NCBI GenBank assembly: GCA_021798955.1
Contig: JAJZBK010000001.1
Span: forward strand, 1 to 64,000
From: Actinomycetes bacterium
GTDB taxonomy: Bacteria > Actinomycetota > Acidimicrobiia > Acidimicrobiales > RAAP-2
Length of the DNA stretch: 64,000 nucleotides
Direction: 5' to 3'
Shown: positions 8,463 through 16,809 of the stretch, piece after piece
Position numbering within the stretch: the stretch's first letter is position 1
Layout of the letters: every line of letters begins with the position of its first letter
Made by a program: the position numbers and the translations under genes
Notes under the pieces: model-generated
Databases searched by the model: none
The model's input: the letters and a program-made list of their open reading frames with translations, nothing else
Told to the model about the DNA's origin: nothing

Positions 8463-10048
8463 GCCCCAGGCCCGGCTTCGTGCTCGAGGTCGACCGCTCG
8501 ACCCCACCCACCTTGTTCTGGCACGGTGAGCGGTTCCGGCTCGAGCGCCTTCCCGAGGGAAGTCGTGTCGTCTACGCACCCGAGCCGCTCGACCCCCTCC
8601 CCGATCCACGCGCTGCGATCCGCCAGGCCCTCCTCAACCCGCTTGGTGACCGCGACCCCCTGCCTGCTCTCCTGCACCCGGGCATGAAGCTCACCATCGC
8701 CTTCGACGACGTGTCGCTGCCATTGCCGCCAATGGAACGCCCCGACATCCGGCAGCTCGTGATCGAGGAGGTCCTCGAACTGGCCGCCACGGCCGGGGTC
8801 GACGACGTCGTCCTCCTCGCCGCGCTCGCCCTGCACCGCCGCATGACCGAAGCAGAGCTCCGCCATGCCCTCGGCGACCGGGTCTACGACGCCTTCGCTC
8901 CCAACGGTCTCCTCCTCCAGCACGACGCCGAGGACCCAGACCAGCTGCTCCATCTCGGGACCACCGAGCAGGGCGAGGACGTGGAGATCAACCGCCGTGC
9001 CGCCGAGAGCGACCTGCTCGTCTACGTCAACATCAACCTTGTGGCCATGGACGGCGGCCACAAGAGCGTCGCCACCGGACTGGCCAGCTACCGGAGCATC
9101 CGCCACCACCACAACCCGACCACCATGCAGCACAGCCGATCGTTCATGGACCAGACGCGCTCCGAGCTGCACTCGTCGAACTGGCGGATGGGCCGCCTCA
9201 TCGCCGCCAGCGGCGTCACCGTCTTCCAGATCGAGACCACCCTCAACACCAATACCTTCCCCAGCCAGTTCGCCTTCCTCCAGCGCCGCGAGTGGGAGTG
9301 GGGAACGCGTGACCGCCTCACCTACCTCGGTGCCGCCGGGGCGCTCGACCGCACCCCGGCGCGGCTCGCCCGGCGCATCTTCCACTCCGTACGGGCGCCG
9401 CACCGGATGACCTCCGTCCAGGCGGGCGAGGTCGAAGCCGTCCATGCCGCCACCACCGACCACGTGCTCGCCCAGCAGTCCGTCGTCGTCGACGGCCAGA
9501 CCGACATCGTCACCATGGGTCTTCCCTACATCAGTCCCTACAACGTGGGCTCGATCCTCAACCCGATCCTGGTCGCCTGCCTCGGCCTCGGCTACTTCTT
9601 CAACCTCTATAGGAACAAGCCGCTCGTCCGACCCGGTGGCGTCGCCATCATCAGCCACCCCACCACGCCGGAGTTCGACCCGGTGCACCACCCGAGCTAC
9701 ATCGACTTCTTCGAGGAGGTCCTCGCCGAGACCACCGATCCGGTCGAGATGGCTGCCCGTTTCGAGGAGTCCTTCGCCACCGATCCGTGGTACGTGCACC
9801 TGTACCGCACTGGGCACGCCTACCACGGGGTCCATCCCTTCTACATGTGGTATTGGTGCGCGCACGCCCTCGACCACCTGGGAGCGGTGGTGATCGTCGG
9901 CGGAGACCCTGCCACCGTCCGACGTCTCGGCTTCCGACCGGCGTCGACACTGTCCGACGCCCTCGAGCTGGCCAAAGATGTCGTCGGGCCGTCGCCCACC
10001 CTGACTCATCTCCACGTACCGCCCATTCTCATGGCGGACGTCCAGTGA
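8459..10048 (+). CDS. LarA-like (DUF2088) nickel-pincer enzyme homologue
   Basis: 529 residues. The N-terminal half matches the lactate racemase LarA fold: IAFDDVSLPLPP (about 80-91), then VDDVVLLAALALHRRMTEAEL and DGGHKSVATGLASYRSIRHHHN. Counted from the Lactobacillus enzyme, His126, Lys202 and His218 fall at exactly the spacing of LarA His108, Lys184 (covalent pincer link) and His200 (nickel ligand). The position of catalytic His174 is Ile192. It may therefore bind the nickel-pincer cofactor but catalyse something other than lactate racemisation. The C-terminal ~200 residues are less familiar. ATGA overlap with the dehydrogenase; AAAGGA lies upstream. Confidence 0.82.
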   Translation: MSPRPGFVLEVDRSTPPTLFWHGERFRLERLPEGSRVVYAPEPLDPLPDPRAAIRQALLNPLGDRDPLPALLHPGMKLTIAFDDVSLPLPPMERPDIRQLVIEEVLELAATAGVDDVVLLAALALHRRMTEAELRHALGDRVYDAFAPNGLLLQHDAEDPDQLLHLGTTEQGEDVEINRRAAESDLLVYVNINLVAMDGGHKSVATGLASYRSIRHHHNPTTMQHSRSFMDQTRSELHSSNWRMGRLIAASGVTVFQIETTLNTNTFPSQFAFLQRREWEWGTRDRLTYLGAAGALDRTPARLARRIFHSVRAPHRMTSVQAGEVEAVHAATTDHVLAQQSVVVDGQTDIVTMGLPYISPYNVGSILNPILVACLGLGYFFNLYRNKPLVRPGGVAIISHPTTPEFDPVHHPSYIDFFEEVLAETTDPVEMAARFEESFATDPWYVHLYRTGHAYHGVHPFYMWYWCAHALDHLGAVVIVGGDPATVRRLGFRPASTLSDALELAKDVVGPSPTLTHLHVPPILMADVQ

Positions 10049-11091
10049 CCGGAGCACCCCACGAGCGCGCCCGACGCGCTCCGTCGCAAGCCGCCTCCCT
10101 CCGGCCGACCCGCCTGGTCCGGAGCGAAGCCCGGCTCGGCGGCAGCCGGGGACGCCCACTTCGCTCCGGGCTCGGCCGCCTCGGCAACCTTCCGTTCCCC
10201 GTCGCCACTCCTCGGTGGCCCGAAGGTCTGCCCCGTCCAGCACCCGAACGCCGCATCGGCGTCGGCTATGACACCCGATGGGCTCGCTCCTACCCTGCTC
10301 GCCTGGCGCGTGTCCTGCTCGTCGACTCGATCGCTCGCCCTGCCACCCTGGCCCTCGCCACGCCGACGGTCGTCGGTGCCGAGCTGCTCGCCAACCTCCC
10401 CACGCCGGTCGTCTTCGCTGCCAACCACGCCAGTCACGCGGACACGCCCCTCCTGCTCGCCACCTTGCCGAGCCAGATCCGGCACCACACCGTCGTCGGC
10501 GCCGCCGCCGACTACTTCTTCGACCGACGGTGGAAGGCGCACCTGTGGGCACTCCTGCTCGCCGCCATCCCCATCGAACGCGCCAAGATCGACCGACGCT
10601 CGACGCAACGTGCGCTCGAACTGCTCGACGACGGGTGGAACGTCATCATCTTCCCCGAGGGCGGGCGCTCCCCCGACGGCTGGGGGCAGGACTTTCACCC
10701 GGCCAGCGCCGCCTACTTGGCCGTGCGATCCGGCCGGCCGGTGGTCCCCGTCCATCTGAGCGGCACCCGGAAGCTCCTTGCCAAGGGTCAGCGCAACCTC
10801 GGGCGGGCCAAGACGACGGTCACCTTCGAGCCACCGCTGTGGCCCGCACCCGGCGAAGACGCCCGGCACTTCGGCGAACGAGTTGCCCAGGCGATCGCCG
10901 TGCTTGCCGACGAGCGCCGAGGCGACTGGTGGACGGCGCGGCGCAACGCCGCGGCAGGAACGACTCCTCCGCTCAACGGCCCCGACGTGGCCCTCTGGCG
11001 GCGATCGTGGGAGCTGCCCGAGGACGCCCGAAGCCGCCCGTCCCGGTCGGAGGCGCCCGATGGGCCCTCGTGGCCCACTCTGCACCGCTGA
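10045..11091 (+). CDS. PlsC-like 1-acyl-glycerol-3-phosphate acyltransferase
   Basis: 348 residues. An Arg/Pro-rich N-terminal ~85 residues precede a PlsC/LPLAT domain with block I NHASHAD (127-133, the catalytic His/Asp) and block III FPEGGRSPDG, then VPVHLSG. It should transfer an acyl chain to a lipid or lysophospholipid acceptor at the membrane. The GTG start at 10045 overlaps the previous stop (GTGA), so it is the last coupled gene of the TetR-linked operon. The final codons and stop are the first unit of a 17-bp tandem repeat. Confidence 0.87.
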   Translation: MTGAPHERARRAPSQAASLRPTRLVRSEARLGGSRGRPLRSGLGRLGNLPFPVATPRWPEGLPRPAPERRIGVGYDTRWARSYPARLARVLLVDSIARPATLALATPTVVGAELLANLPTPVVFAANHASHADTPLLLATLPSQIRHHTVVGAAADYFFDRRWKAHLWALLLAAIPIERAKIDRRSTQRALELLDDGWNVIIFPEGGRSPDGWGQDFHPASAAYLAVRSGRPVVPVHLSGTRKLLAKGQRNLGRAKTTVTFEPPLWPAPGEDARHFGERVAQAIAVLADERRGDWWTARRNAAAGTTPPLNGPDVALWRRSWELPEDARSRPSRSEAPDGPSWPTLHR

Positions 11092-11211
11092 GGCCCCTGC
11101 ACCGCTGAGGCCCCTGCACCGCTGAGGCCCCTGCACCGCTGAGGCCCCTGCACCGCTGAGGCCCCTGCACCGCTGAGGCCCCTGCACCGCTGAGGCCCCT
11201 GCACCGCTGAG
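11080..11211. repeat. 17-bp perfect tandem repeat, 7.8 copies, starting in a gene's stop codon
   Basis: Unit CTGCACCGCTGAGGCCC repeats without interruption from 11080 through 11211; the last copy is cut after CTGCACCGCTGAG. The TGA inside the first unit is the stop of the acyltransferase gene. There are no spacers, so it is not a CRISPR array. It fills the gap before the convergent gatD gene. Confidence 0.95.
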
Positions 11212-11227
11212 CAACGTCTCCCGGTCG

Positions 11228-12082
11228 TCAGCCACCCCTCGGTCGCCCGAGCACCTGGCGCACCCATCGCTCCGGACGTCGAGCGAGGTGCCCCGCGGCA
11301 CGCAGCCGCTCGGCACGCAGGTCTGCCTCCTCCTCGTCGTCGAGCGGTCGAAGGTCGCCCACGCAGCCGTCGGCGACGGCCGCAGACAACGCCCACCCGA
11401 GCAGCACGTCGGCGAGGGCCGTGTTGCGGGCGAGCAGCGGTCCATGCAGGTAGGAGCCGACCACCCTCCCCTGCCAGGCTCCTTCGGTGCCGTCGCCGTC
11501 ACCGTTGCCCACGCCGAGCGACACCCGGCCGAGCGGTCTGGCCATCGTTCCCAACGTGGTCACCCCGGCGTGGTTCTCGAAGCCGGTCAGCGTTGGCAGG
11601 CCGCCACCGCCAAGAGCCGGGGGGAGGCGAGGAGACCCGGGGGCCGGCTCGGCCACCACTTCCCCCACCGCCCGACCGCGTCGGCTCCTCCGAGTCTCCA
11701 CGTCGAGCAGTCCAAGGCCAGGCAGCGGGCGGCCATGGGCGTCAGGATAGGTGCGCCCGAGCACCTGGAAGCCGGCGCACACGCCGAGCACGGCGGCTCC
11801 ACCGGCCACCGCCCTCGCCAGGCCTCCGTCCTCGGAGAGGAGGGTGGCAGCCCGCACCTGGGGACCGTCCTCACCGCCACCCAGGCAGTAGAGATGGCCA
11901 GCTGGCAGCGGCTCGTCCGAGGGGGCGAGGAGGAGCTCGACCGGGATCCCCCGCCACGCAGCCCGGCGAGCCAGGACAGTTCCGTTCCCACCGTCGCCGT
12001 AGGTACCAAGCAGGTCCGGGTAGACGACCACCACACGGAGCGCCGCGGGTGCTCCCGCCGGGTCCGCTCCGCTCGTCACCAC
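11228..12082 (-). CDS. gatD: Lipid II isoglutaminyl synthase, glutaminase subunit
   Basis: 284 residues with the GatD/CobQ-type class I glutaminase fold. YPDLLGTYGDGGNG (21-34) is characteristic of GatD; the nucleophile is Cys102 in LGVCAGFQVLG and the catalytic His is His213 in GSYLHGPLLARN. With MurT it amidates the alpha-carboxyl of D-Glu in lipid II to D-isoglutamine, the cross-linkable form in Gram-positives. It follows murT with overlapping start and stop (GTG codons at 12082 and 12079, murT stop 12078-12076). An Asp/Gly-rich loop at 192-199 is a small oddity. Confidence 0.92.
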   Translation of the reverse strand: MVTSGADPAGAPAALRVVVVYPDLLGTYGDGGNGTVLARRAAWRGIPVELLLAPSDEPLPAGHLYCLGGGEDGPQVRAATLLSEDGGLARAVAGGAAVLGVCAGFQVLGRTYPDAHGRPLPGLGLLDVETRRSRRGRAVGEVVAEPAPGSPRLPPALGGGGLPTLTGFENHAGVTTLGTMARPLGRVSLGVGNGDGDGTEGAWQGRVVGSYLHGPLLARNTALADVLLGWALSAAVADGCVGDLRPLDDEEEADLRAERLRAAGHLARRPERWVRQVLGRPRGG

Positions 12083-13476
12083 CGGCTCCGCAAGGCCGTG
12101 AACGCCGTGTAGTTGGCCACCACCGTGACGGCGGGCCAGCGCGCGTCGGTCGGGCTCACTACCGGCCGAGCGCTGCCAGCTCCCCCCGTGGACCCCCGGC
12201 GAGCCAGGGCAGCGTCAACCGCCGCCAGCGGGTCGGCCACCGCGACGTGCTCGACGCCCGCGTAGCGGAGGCGCACGGCCAGGTCGCGGTGACGCTCGCC
12301 GGTTGCCACCACGGCAGGCAGTCCGGCGAGGCGTTCGAAGGGCACATCCCACAACCAGCTCGTGTCCGCCCCGTCGGCGACCCTGGCGTTGACCGACAGC
12401 ACCAGGTGGCACGCGCCCTCTGCCGGCCCATCGGCGGTCATCCGCTCCTCCTCGAGGAGGTCGAAGATGGCCGTCCACCCCGCCGGGTTCTTGGCTAGCG
12501 CCAGTCGCACGCCGGCTCCATGGCGGTCGAGGACGGCGAAGCGCCCGGCGACGTCGTCGACCAAGGCCATGCGGTCGAGCGCCTCCTCCACGGTGGGGAC
12601 CCCCGGCGTCGAGGCGCCGTCGGCCGAGTCGGCCAGCAACAACGGAGCGGCCACCGCAGCCATGATGGCGTTCGCCTGGTTGAAGCGCCCAGGGATCGAC
12701 AGCCGCACCGGGAGCCGACTGCCGTCCGGGCGGACCAGCGAACCGTCCTCCAGCCAGGCCGCGCACGGCGGCCGCTCCAACCCGCAGCTGTCGCACGCCC
12801 ACGCCGACCCCGGACCGAACCGGATGCGCCCGCCGCACGCGGGGCATCCAACGGCGTCCTGTCGCCACACCTGACCGGCCCCGACCCAGGTGCAGGGCCC
12901 GACGGCGCCCGAGGCTGCCCACACCACCAGCGGGTCGTCGGCGTTGGCCACCACGCTCGGTGCGACTGGGCCAGCGGGAGGTCGTCCGAGCGACTCCCTC
13001 CAGCGGGCGGCCAGCATCCGCACCTCGTTGGTCCGGTCCAGCTGGTCGCGCGACAGGTTGAGCAGGACGACCACGCGGGGCCAGACCGCCTCGACCACCG
13101 TCCCGAGGTAGACCTCGTCGACCTCGAGGACCGCGTTCGGCGCGTCCGGCCGGGCTACCAGCGCGGCGAGGTGGCCTGCTGGCATGTTGGCCCCCGTGTC
13201 GTTCGTAGCCACGTCCCCGTTCGGGGACACCGCAGCGCTGAGGAGCCGGGTCGTCGTCGTCTTGCCGTTGGTGCCGGTCACCAGGGCCACACGCCGGGAG
13301 CGGCCCAGCTCGCCTAGGAGCCCCGGGTCGAGCACGAGGCCGATCCGCCCACCGGCCACCGTCCCGCTGCCCCGCCCGAGCCGGCGCGATGCCCGGTTGG
13401 CAGCAGCCACGGCCGCCACGCCGACGGCAGCCCGGGGACCCAGCGTGGTGCCGGCGCCCCGATGGCGGCCGGTCAC
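12076..13476 (-). CDS. murT: Lipid II isoglutaminyl synthase, Mur-ligase-like subunit
   Basis: 466 residues. ATP-binding motif VTGTNGKTTTTRLL (66-79), the Mur-ligase centre, and the MurT-specific four-Cys zinc ribbon (Cys211, 214, 228, 231). A C-terminal DUF1727 domain carries the GatD-contacting part. MurT activates lipid II D-Glu with ATP for amidation by GatD-derived ammonia. I place the start at the GTG 13476, which overlaps the previous gene's stop (GTGA); the frame is open another 77 codons upstream, but that lies inside the preceding gene. Confidence 0.92.
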   Translation of the reverse strand: MTGRHRGAGTTLGPRAAVGVAAVAAANRASRRLGRGSGTVAGGRIGLVLDPGLLGELGRSRRVALVTGTNGKTTTTRLLSAAVSPNGDVATNDTGANMPAGHLAALVARPDAPNAVLEVDEVYLGTVVEAVWPRVVVLLNLSRDQLDRTNEVRMLAARWRESLGRPPAGPVAPSVVANADDPLVVWAASGAVGPCTWVGAGQVWRQDAVGCPACGGRIRFGPGSAWACDSCGLERPPCAAWLEDGSLVRPDGSRLPVRLSIPGRFNQANAIMAAVAAPLLLADSADGASTPGVPTVEEALDRMALVDDVAGRFAVLDRHGAGVRLALAKNPAGWTAIFDLLEEERMTADGPAEGACHLVLSVNARVADGADTSWLWDVPFERLAGLPAVVATGERHRDLAVRLRYAGVEHVAVADPLAAVDAALARRGSTGGAGSARPVVSPTDARWPAVTVVANYTAFTALRSRW

Positions 13477-14870
13477 GCTGGTGGTCGGGCCCGTGCCACG
13501 TCCGCCTCGGTCACCTGTGGTCGGCGACGTGCCTCGGCCGGGAGCAGTTCGGTGATGGCGGCCATCACCGCCGCGGTGTCGGCGACAATGTCCGATCCGA
13601 CAAGCACCATCGGGCTCCCCACCCGCACGGTGACCGTCGGCGGCCTGAGCACGCCGGCGACGCGCGGCAGCCGACCCGAGCGGGGCCAGACGTGCTCGGT
13701 TCCCCACAGGCCGACCGGGACCACCGGCGCCCCCGTCTCAGCGGCCAGCCGAGCCACACCGGTCCGACCGACCAGCACCGGATCGAAGAACGCCTCCCCT
13801 CGGGGGATCGTCCCCTGCGGGAGGACGATCACGACCTCGCCCGCCCGCAGCGCCGCGGCCGCCTCGACGAGGGACGCTCCACGTTCCCCTGTGCGGTCGA
13901 CCGGGATGCCCCCCAACGAACGCGCCAGCACGCCGACCACCGGGGCGTCGAACAGCTCCTGCTTGGCCAAGAACCGAACCGGGCGACCGAGGCGAGCCGC
14001 CACGATCCCAAGGGCCACCACGTCGAAGTAACTGCGATGGTTGGCCGCGACGAGCACCGGGCCCTCGGAGGGGATCCCCGACACCCCCGCGATGTCGAAC
14101 CGGGCATAGGGGAAGACCTCGGGCCGGAACGCCACACGAGCGACGTGGTAGGGCTCGAGCCCGCACAGCGACGGCACCCCAGGCGCCCGGTCCCACCGCT
14201 CGACCGGCCATCGGCGAGCCCGCGCCACAGCGGCCAGGCGCGGGTCTGGGTTCAGTGCGTGCGGGTGCCCCACAGCGGAGAGCAACGGCAGGTCGTAGAA
14301 GCTGTCCGAGTAGGCGTGCGACGCGGCGAGCGACACCCCGCGGTCGCGAGCCCAGGCCACCGCGGCAGATCGCTTGGCTGGCCCCCACGTGAACCGCCCA
14401 GCCAACCGGCCCGTGTAGGAGCCGTCGGCGACCTCGTAGCGGGTAGCCACGACGCCGTCGAACCCCAGGAGGTCGGCGAGCGGCCCGACCAGGTCGTGTG
14501 GCGACGTAGTGGCGAGCACGAGCTGCTGGCCGGCGCGTCGGTGGCTCTCCAGTACGCCGTGCGCCCACGGCTGGACGAGCTCGGCCAGGTGTTCCGCCGC
14601 CCGCTTGCCAGCCCGCCGGGTTGCGTCGACGGGCCTGCCTCGCATCACCAGGGCAGCAGCACGGGCCAGGGCGATCACCCCGAGCGACTCGCCCAGGCGG
14701 TCGTAGAGGGCGTACACCACCCCGTCGCCCGGCAGACGCTGGCCTGGCGCCAGCACGCCTTCCTCAACCAACGCCTCGTGGAGCACCGGGCCACTCGCGC
14801 CGCGCAACAACGTACGGTCGAGGTCGACGAACACCGCCCCTCCGGGCGACTCCACAGCGGAACGAGACAT
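13473..14870 (-). CDS. Bifunctional HAD-IB phosphatase / lysophosphatidate acyltransferase
   Basis: 465 residues. The N-terminal HAD-IB domain has FVDLDRT (Asp16, Asp18) and SDSFYDLPLL near 188-197. The C-terminal PlsC-type domain (about 245-440) has block I NHRSYFD (277-283) and a block III reading LPQGTIPRG, with Gln352 where FPEGT-type enzymes have Glu. The architecture matches the HAD/acyltransferase fusions of actinobacteria such as M. tuberculosis Rv2483c, thought to act in phospholipid metabolism. It heads the operon with murT-gatD; the ATG lies 6 nt after a TAGCCT box, so it is probably leaderless. Confidence 0.88.
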   Translation of the reverse strand: MSRSAVESPGGAVFVDLDRTLLRGASGPVLHEALVEEGVLAPGQRLPGDGVVYALYDRLGESLGVIALARAAALVMRGRPVDATRRAGKRAAEHLAELVQPWAHGVLESHRRAGQQLVLATTSPHDLVGPLADLLGFDGVVATRYEVADGSYTGRLAGRFTWGPAKRSAAVAWARDRGVSLAASHAYSDSFYDLPLLSAVGHPHALNPDPRLAAVARARRWPVERWDRAPGVPSLCGLEPYHVARVAFRPEVFPYARFDIAGVSGIPSEGPVLVAANHRSYFDVVALGIVAARLGRPVRFLAKQELFDAPVVGVLARSLGGIPVDRTGERGASLVEAAAALRAGEVVIVLPQGTIPRGEAFFDPVLVGRTGVARLAAETGAPVVPVGLWGTEHVWPRSGRLPRVAGVLRPPTVTVRVGSPMVLVGSDIVADTAAVMAAITELLPAEARRRPQVTEADVARARPPA

Positions 14871-14876
14871 CGGGCC

Positions 14877-14882
14877 AGGCTA
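14877..14882 (-). promoter_or_regulatory. -10 box of a leaderless promoter (HAD-acyltransferase, murT, gatD)
   Basis: On the minus strand TAGCCT ends 6 nt before the ATG at 14870; no ribosome-binding site is present. Confidence 0.5.
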
Positions 14883-14972
14883 CCGCCCCGGTCGGGCCGG
14901 CTGTCGCCGCTCACCGACGAGCAGTCCCGTCCGGTCGCCGCCCACTCGGGCGACGACCGGACCCCGGACGCG

Positions 14973-15010
14973 GTGAAGGGACCGCCGGGGGGGGAGGGCG
15001 GTCCCTTCAC
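14973..15010. other. 14-bp inverted repeat with G-rich loop between divergent genes
   Basis: GTGAAGGGACCGCC (14973-14986) and its exact complement (14997-15010) flank a 10-nt loop of almost only G. It sits in the 258-bp region between two divergent promoters, where a terminator is not expected. It could be an operator, a terminator of an unseen short RNA, or a remnant. Confidence 0.6.
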
Positions 15011-15114
15011 ACTGACACGACAAGGAACGGAGGGGGGGTTCCTGATCCCTGTGGTCTGAGATCTATTCTGCCGGACGACAGCCGATCAGTCAAACAGTTT
15101 TCGTAGATATTTGC

Positions 15115-15120
15115 TATCGT
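15115..15120 (+). promoter_or_regulatory. -10 box upstream of the LysR gene
   Basis: TATCGT lies 8 nt before the ATG at 15129 within an unusually AT-rich stretch (15088-15120), with no Shine-Dalgarno sequence. The AT-rich part could also hold LysR binding half-sites. Confidence 0.5.
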
Positions 15121-15128
15121 CTTTACCG

Positions 15129-16043
15129 ATGGAACTCCGACATCTCCAGGCACTGGTGGCCATCACCGATGCCGGCTCCTTCTCGGCGGCGGCTGACCGG
15201 CTCGGTACGGTGCAGTCCAACATCTCAGCCCATGTCGCCCGCCTCGAGGCGGAGCTCGGAACGACGCTGCTCGATCGGGCGACCGGCCGGCTGACCGACG
15301 AGGGCACGGTCGTCGTGGCACGGGCCCGTCGGATGCTCTCGGAGCTCGAGGCACTGGTCGCCGACGTGGCCGCCTACCGCGACCAGGTGACCGGCACCGT
15401 CCGCGTGGGCATGATCGGGACGACGGCACGTTGGCTCGTCCCTGAGCTGCTCCGGCTCATCGACGCCCGGCACCCGGGCGTCCACCTGGTCGTCGTCGAG
15501 GGGACGACTACGGGCCTCGAACCTCGCCTGGAGGCCGGACAGCTCGACGTGGCCGTCCTCAACCTGCCCGTCCCTGGGCGAGACGTGGTCACGACGCCGC
15601 TCTTCGAGGAAGACCTCGTGTTGGTCGTGCCAGTCGAGCACCCGCTCGCCAGCCATCCCGGCGCGCTCCCCGTCGCCGACCTCGACGGGCTCGAGCTCCT
15701 CCTGCCCGCCCACGGGACCGCATACCGCGACGAGCTCGACGCAGCCATCGCTCCGGCAGGCGTCACGCTCACACCTCGGGCCGAGATCGACGGGCTCCGG
15801 CTCATCGCCTCGCTCACCTTCGAGGGGTACGGGCCGGCCATCCTCCCGGCCACCGCGCTCCCCCGCATCCTCGGCGACCGCTTCCGAGGCATCCCGATCG
15901 CCGGCCTTCCCCGGCGCAGGGTGGGCACCGCACTGCGGGCCCGTGGCCTTCCCTCTGCGCCGACCCGGGTGCTCCTCGAGCTGCTCGCCGGTGTGGTGGC
16001 GCGCCGCAGCGACCTCCCCGGAGGGCTCCACACCGCGTCGTGA
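15129..16043 (+). CDS. LysR-family transcriptional regulator
   Basis: 304 residues. The N-terminal winged helix-turn-helix is textbook LysR (MELRHLQALVAITDAGSFSA, then VQSNISAHVARLEAELGTTLLDR). The C-terminal periplasmic-binding-type effector domain runs from about residue 85 (GTVRVGMIGTTARWLVPELL). The start is the ATG at 15129, where homology begins. It is divergent from the HAD-acyltransferase/murT/gatD operon, so that operon could be its target (inference); no metabolic partner is adjacent. Confidence 0.9.
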   Translation: MELRHLQALVAITDAGSFSAAADRLGTVQSNISAHVARLEAELGTTLLDRATGRLTDEGTVVVARARRMLSELEALVADVAAYRDQVTGTVRVGMIGTTARWLVPELLRLIDARHPGVHLVVVEGTTTGLEPRLEAGQLDVAVLNLPVPGRDVVTTPLFEEDLVLVVPVEHPLASHPGALPVADLDGLELLLPAHGTAYRDELDAAIAPAGVTLTPRAEIDGLRLIASLTFEGYGPAILPATALPRILGDRFRGIPIAGLPRRRVGTALRARGLPSAPTRVLLELLAGVVARRSDLPGGLHTAS

Positions 16044-16072
16044 CGTTCGTGATGGCGGACCACGGAGCGAGC

Positions 16073-16113
16073 CGCACCCAGGAGGTCCCCGGGAGCCCAA
16101 GGAGCCGGGTGCG
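16073..16113. terminator. Possible hairpin between convergent LysR and GNAT genes
   Basis: CGCACCC (16073-16079) can pair with GGGTGCG (16107-16113) across a 27-nt loop. The long loop makes this weak. Confidence 0.3.
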
Positions 16114-16129
16114 ATCGCGGTCGCAGCGC

Positions 16130-16747
16130 TCAGTGGAACGGGCGGGCATCCCGCCACATGCACCACATGGTAGGACCGCCGCGAGAAGGGTGGAGCTCCT
16201 CGACCACCTCGAACCCGAAGCGAGCATAAAGGGGGACGTTGCGCTCCTTCGAGGACTCGAGGTAGGCGGGCATGCCCTCGTCGTCCACCCGAGCGAGCAC
16301 CGACGCCAGCAGAGCTGAGCCGACCCCTGTTCCCTGTCGGGTCGGTTCGGTGCCGAGCGTGGCGAGGTACCAGTGGGGCTGGCGGGGATGACGAGCGTCG
16401 ACTTCGCCGAGCATCGACAGTGCCGCCGCCGTGTGCCGTCCGAGCAGGTACGGCGCCGTGGGCAGCAGGTGGAGCAGCTCGGCGAACGGCCGGCGCACCC
16501 GATCCGGCGCCCCCCAGATGGCGACCCCGGCGCGGTCTTCGGTGGTGTACACGTGCCCGCCAGGCAGGTACTGGTGTCGCAGTTGGACGGAGAAGAACGA
16601 GCGGAGGCCCGCCCGCCGCCGAGCATCGCCACGGAACATGAAGGTGGCCACGGGGTCGTCGTCGAAGGCGCGAACCAACACGTCGGCGAGCACGCCGACC
16701 TCGTCCGCCACCGCCGGGCGCACGAGGGGGGGCAGGGGTCGAGCCAC
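16130..16747 (-). CDS. GNAT-family N-acetyltransferase
   Basis: 205 residues. The acetyl-CoA-binding signature is PTRQGTGVGSALL near residues 134-146, preceded by HWYLATLGTEP and followed by YLESSKERNVPLYARFGFEVVEEL, all standard GNAT motifs A and B. The acyl acceptor is unknown. The GTG start is 6 nt downstream of a TACCAT box, so it is probably leaderless. Confidence 0.87.
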   Translation of the reverse strand: MARPLPPLVRPAVADEVGVLADVLVRAFDDDPVATFMFRGDARRRAGLRSFFSVQLRHQYLPGGHVYTTEDRAGVAIWGAPDRVRRPFAELLHLLPTAPYLLGRHTAAALSMLGEVDARHPRQPHWYLATLGTEPTRQGTGVGSALLASVLARVDDEGMPAYLESSKERNVPLYARFGFEVVEELHPSRGGPTMWCMWRDARPFH

Positions 16748-16753
16748 GCCGCG

Positions 16754-16759
16754 ATGGTA
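16754..16759 (-). promoter_or_regulatory. -10 box of a leaderless promoter (GNAT gene)
   Basis: TACCAT on the minus strand lies 6 nt before the GTG at 16747. Confidence 0.45.
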
Positions 16760-16809
16760 CGCGGCAGGCGACAGGCGGTCGCGACTACCCTGACCCCGGC
16801 CCGCCGACC

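Noticed and set aside
8351-10552. 733-codon minus-strand open frame opposite the LarA-like gene
   Set aside because: Antisense shadow; the sense gene shows family motifs at the correct spacing.
11080-11211. Possible CRISPR array
   Set aside because: Units are contiguous 17-mers with no spacers and there are no cas genes nearby; it is a simple tandem repeat.
13984-14031. Possible loss of acyltransferase activity from Gln in PQGT (block III) of the HAD-acyltransferase
   Set aside because: I believe the PQGTIPRG form is usual in this HAD-fused subfamily, so it is probably not a defect; not listed as a finding.
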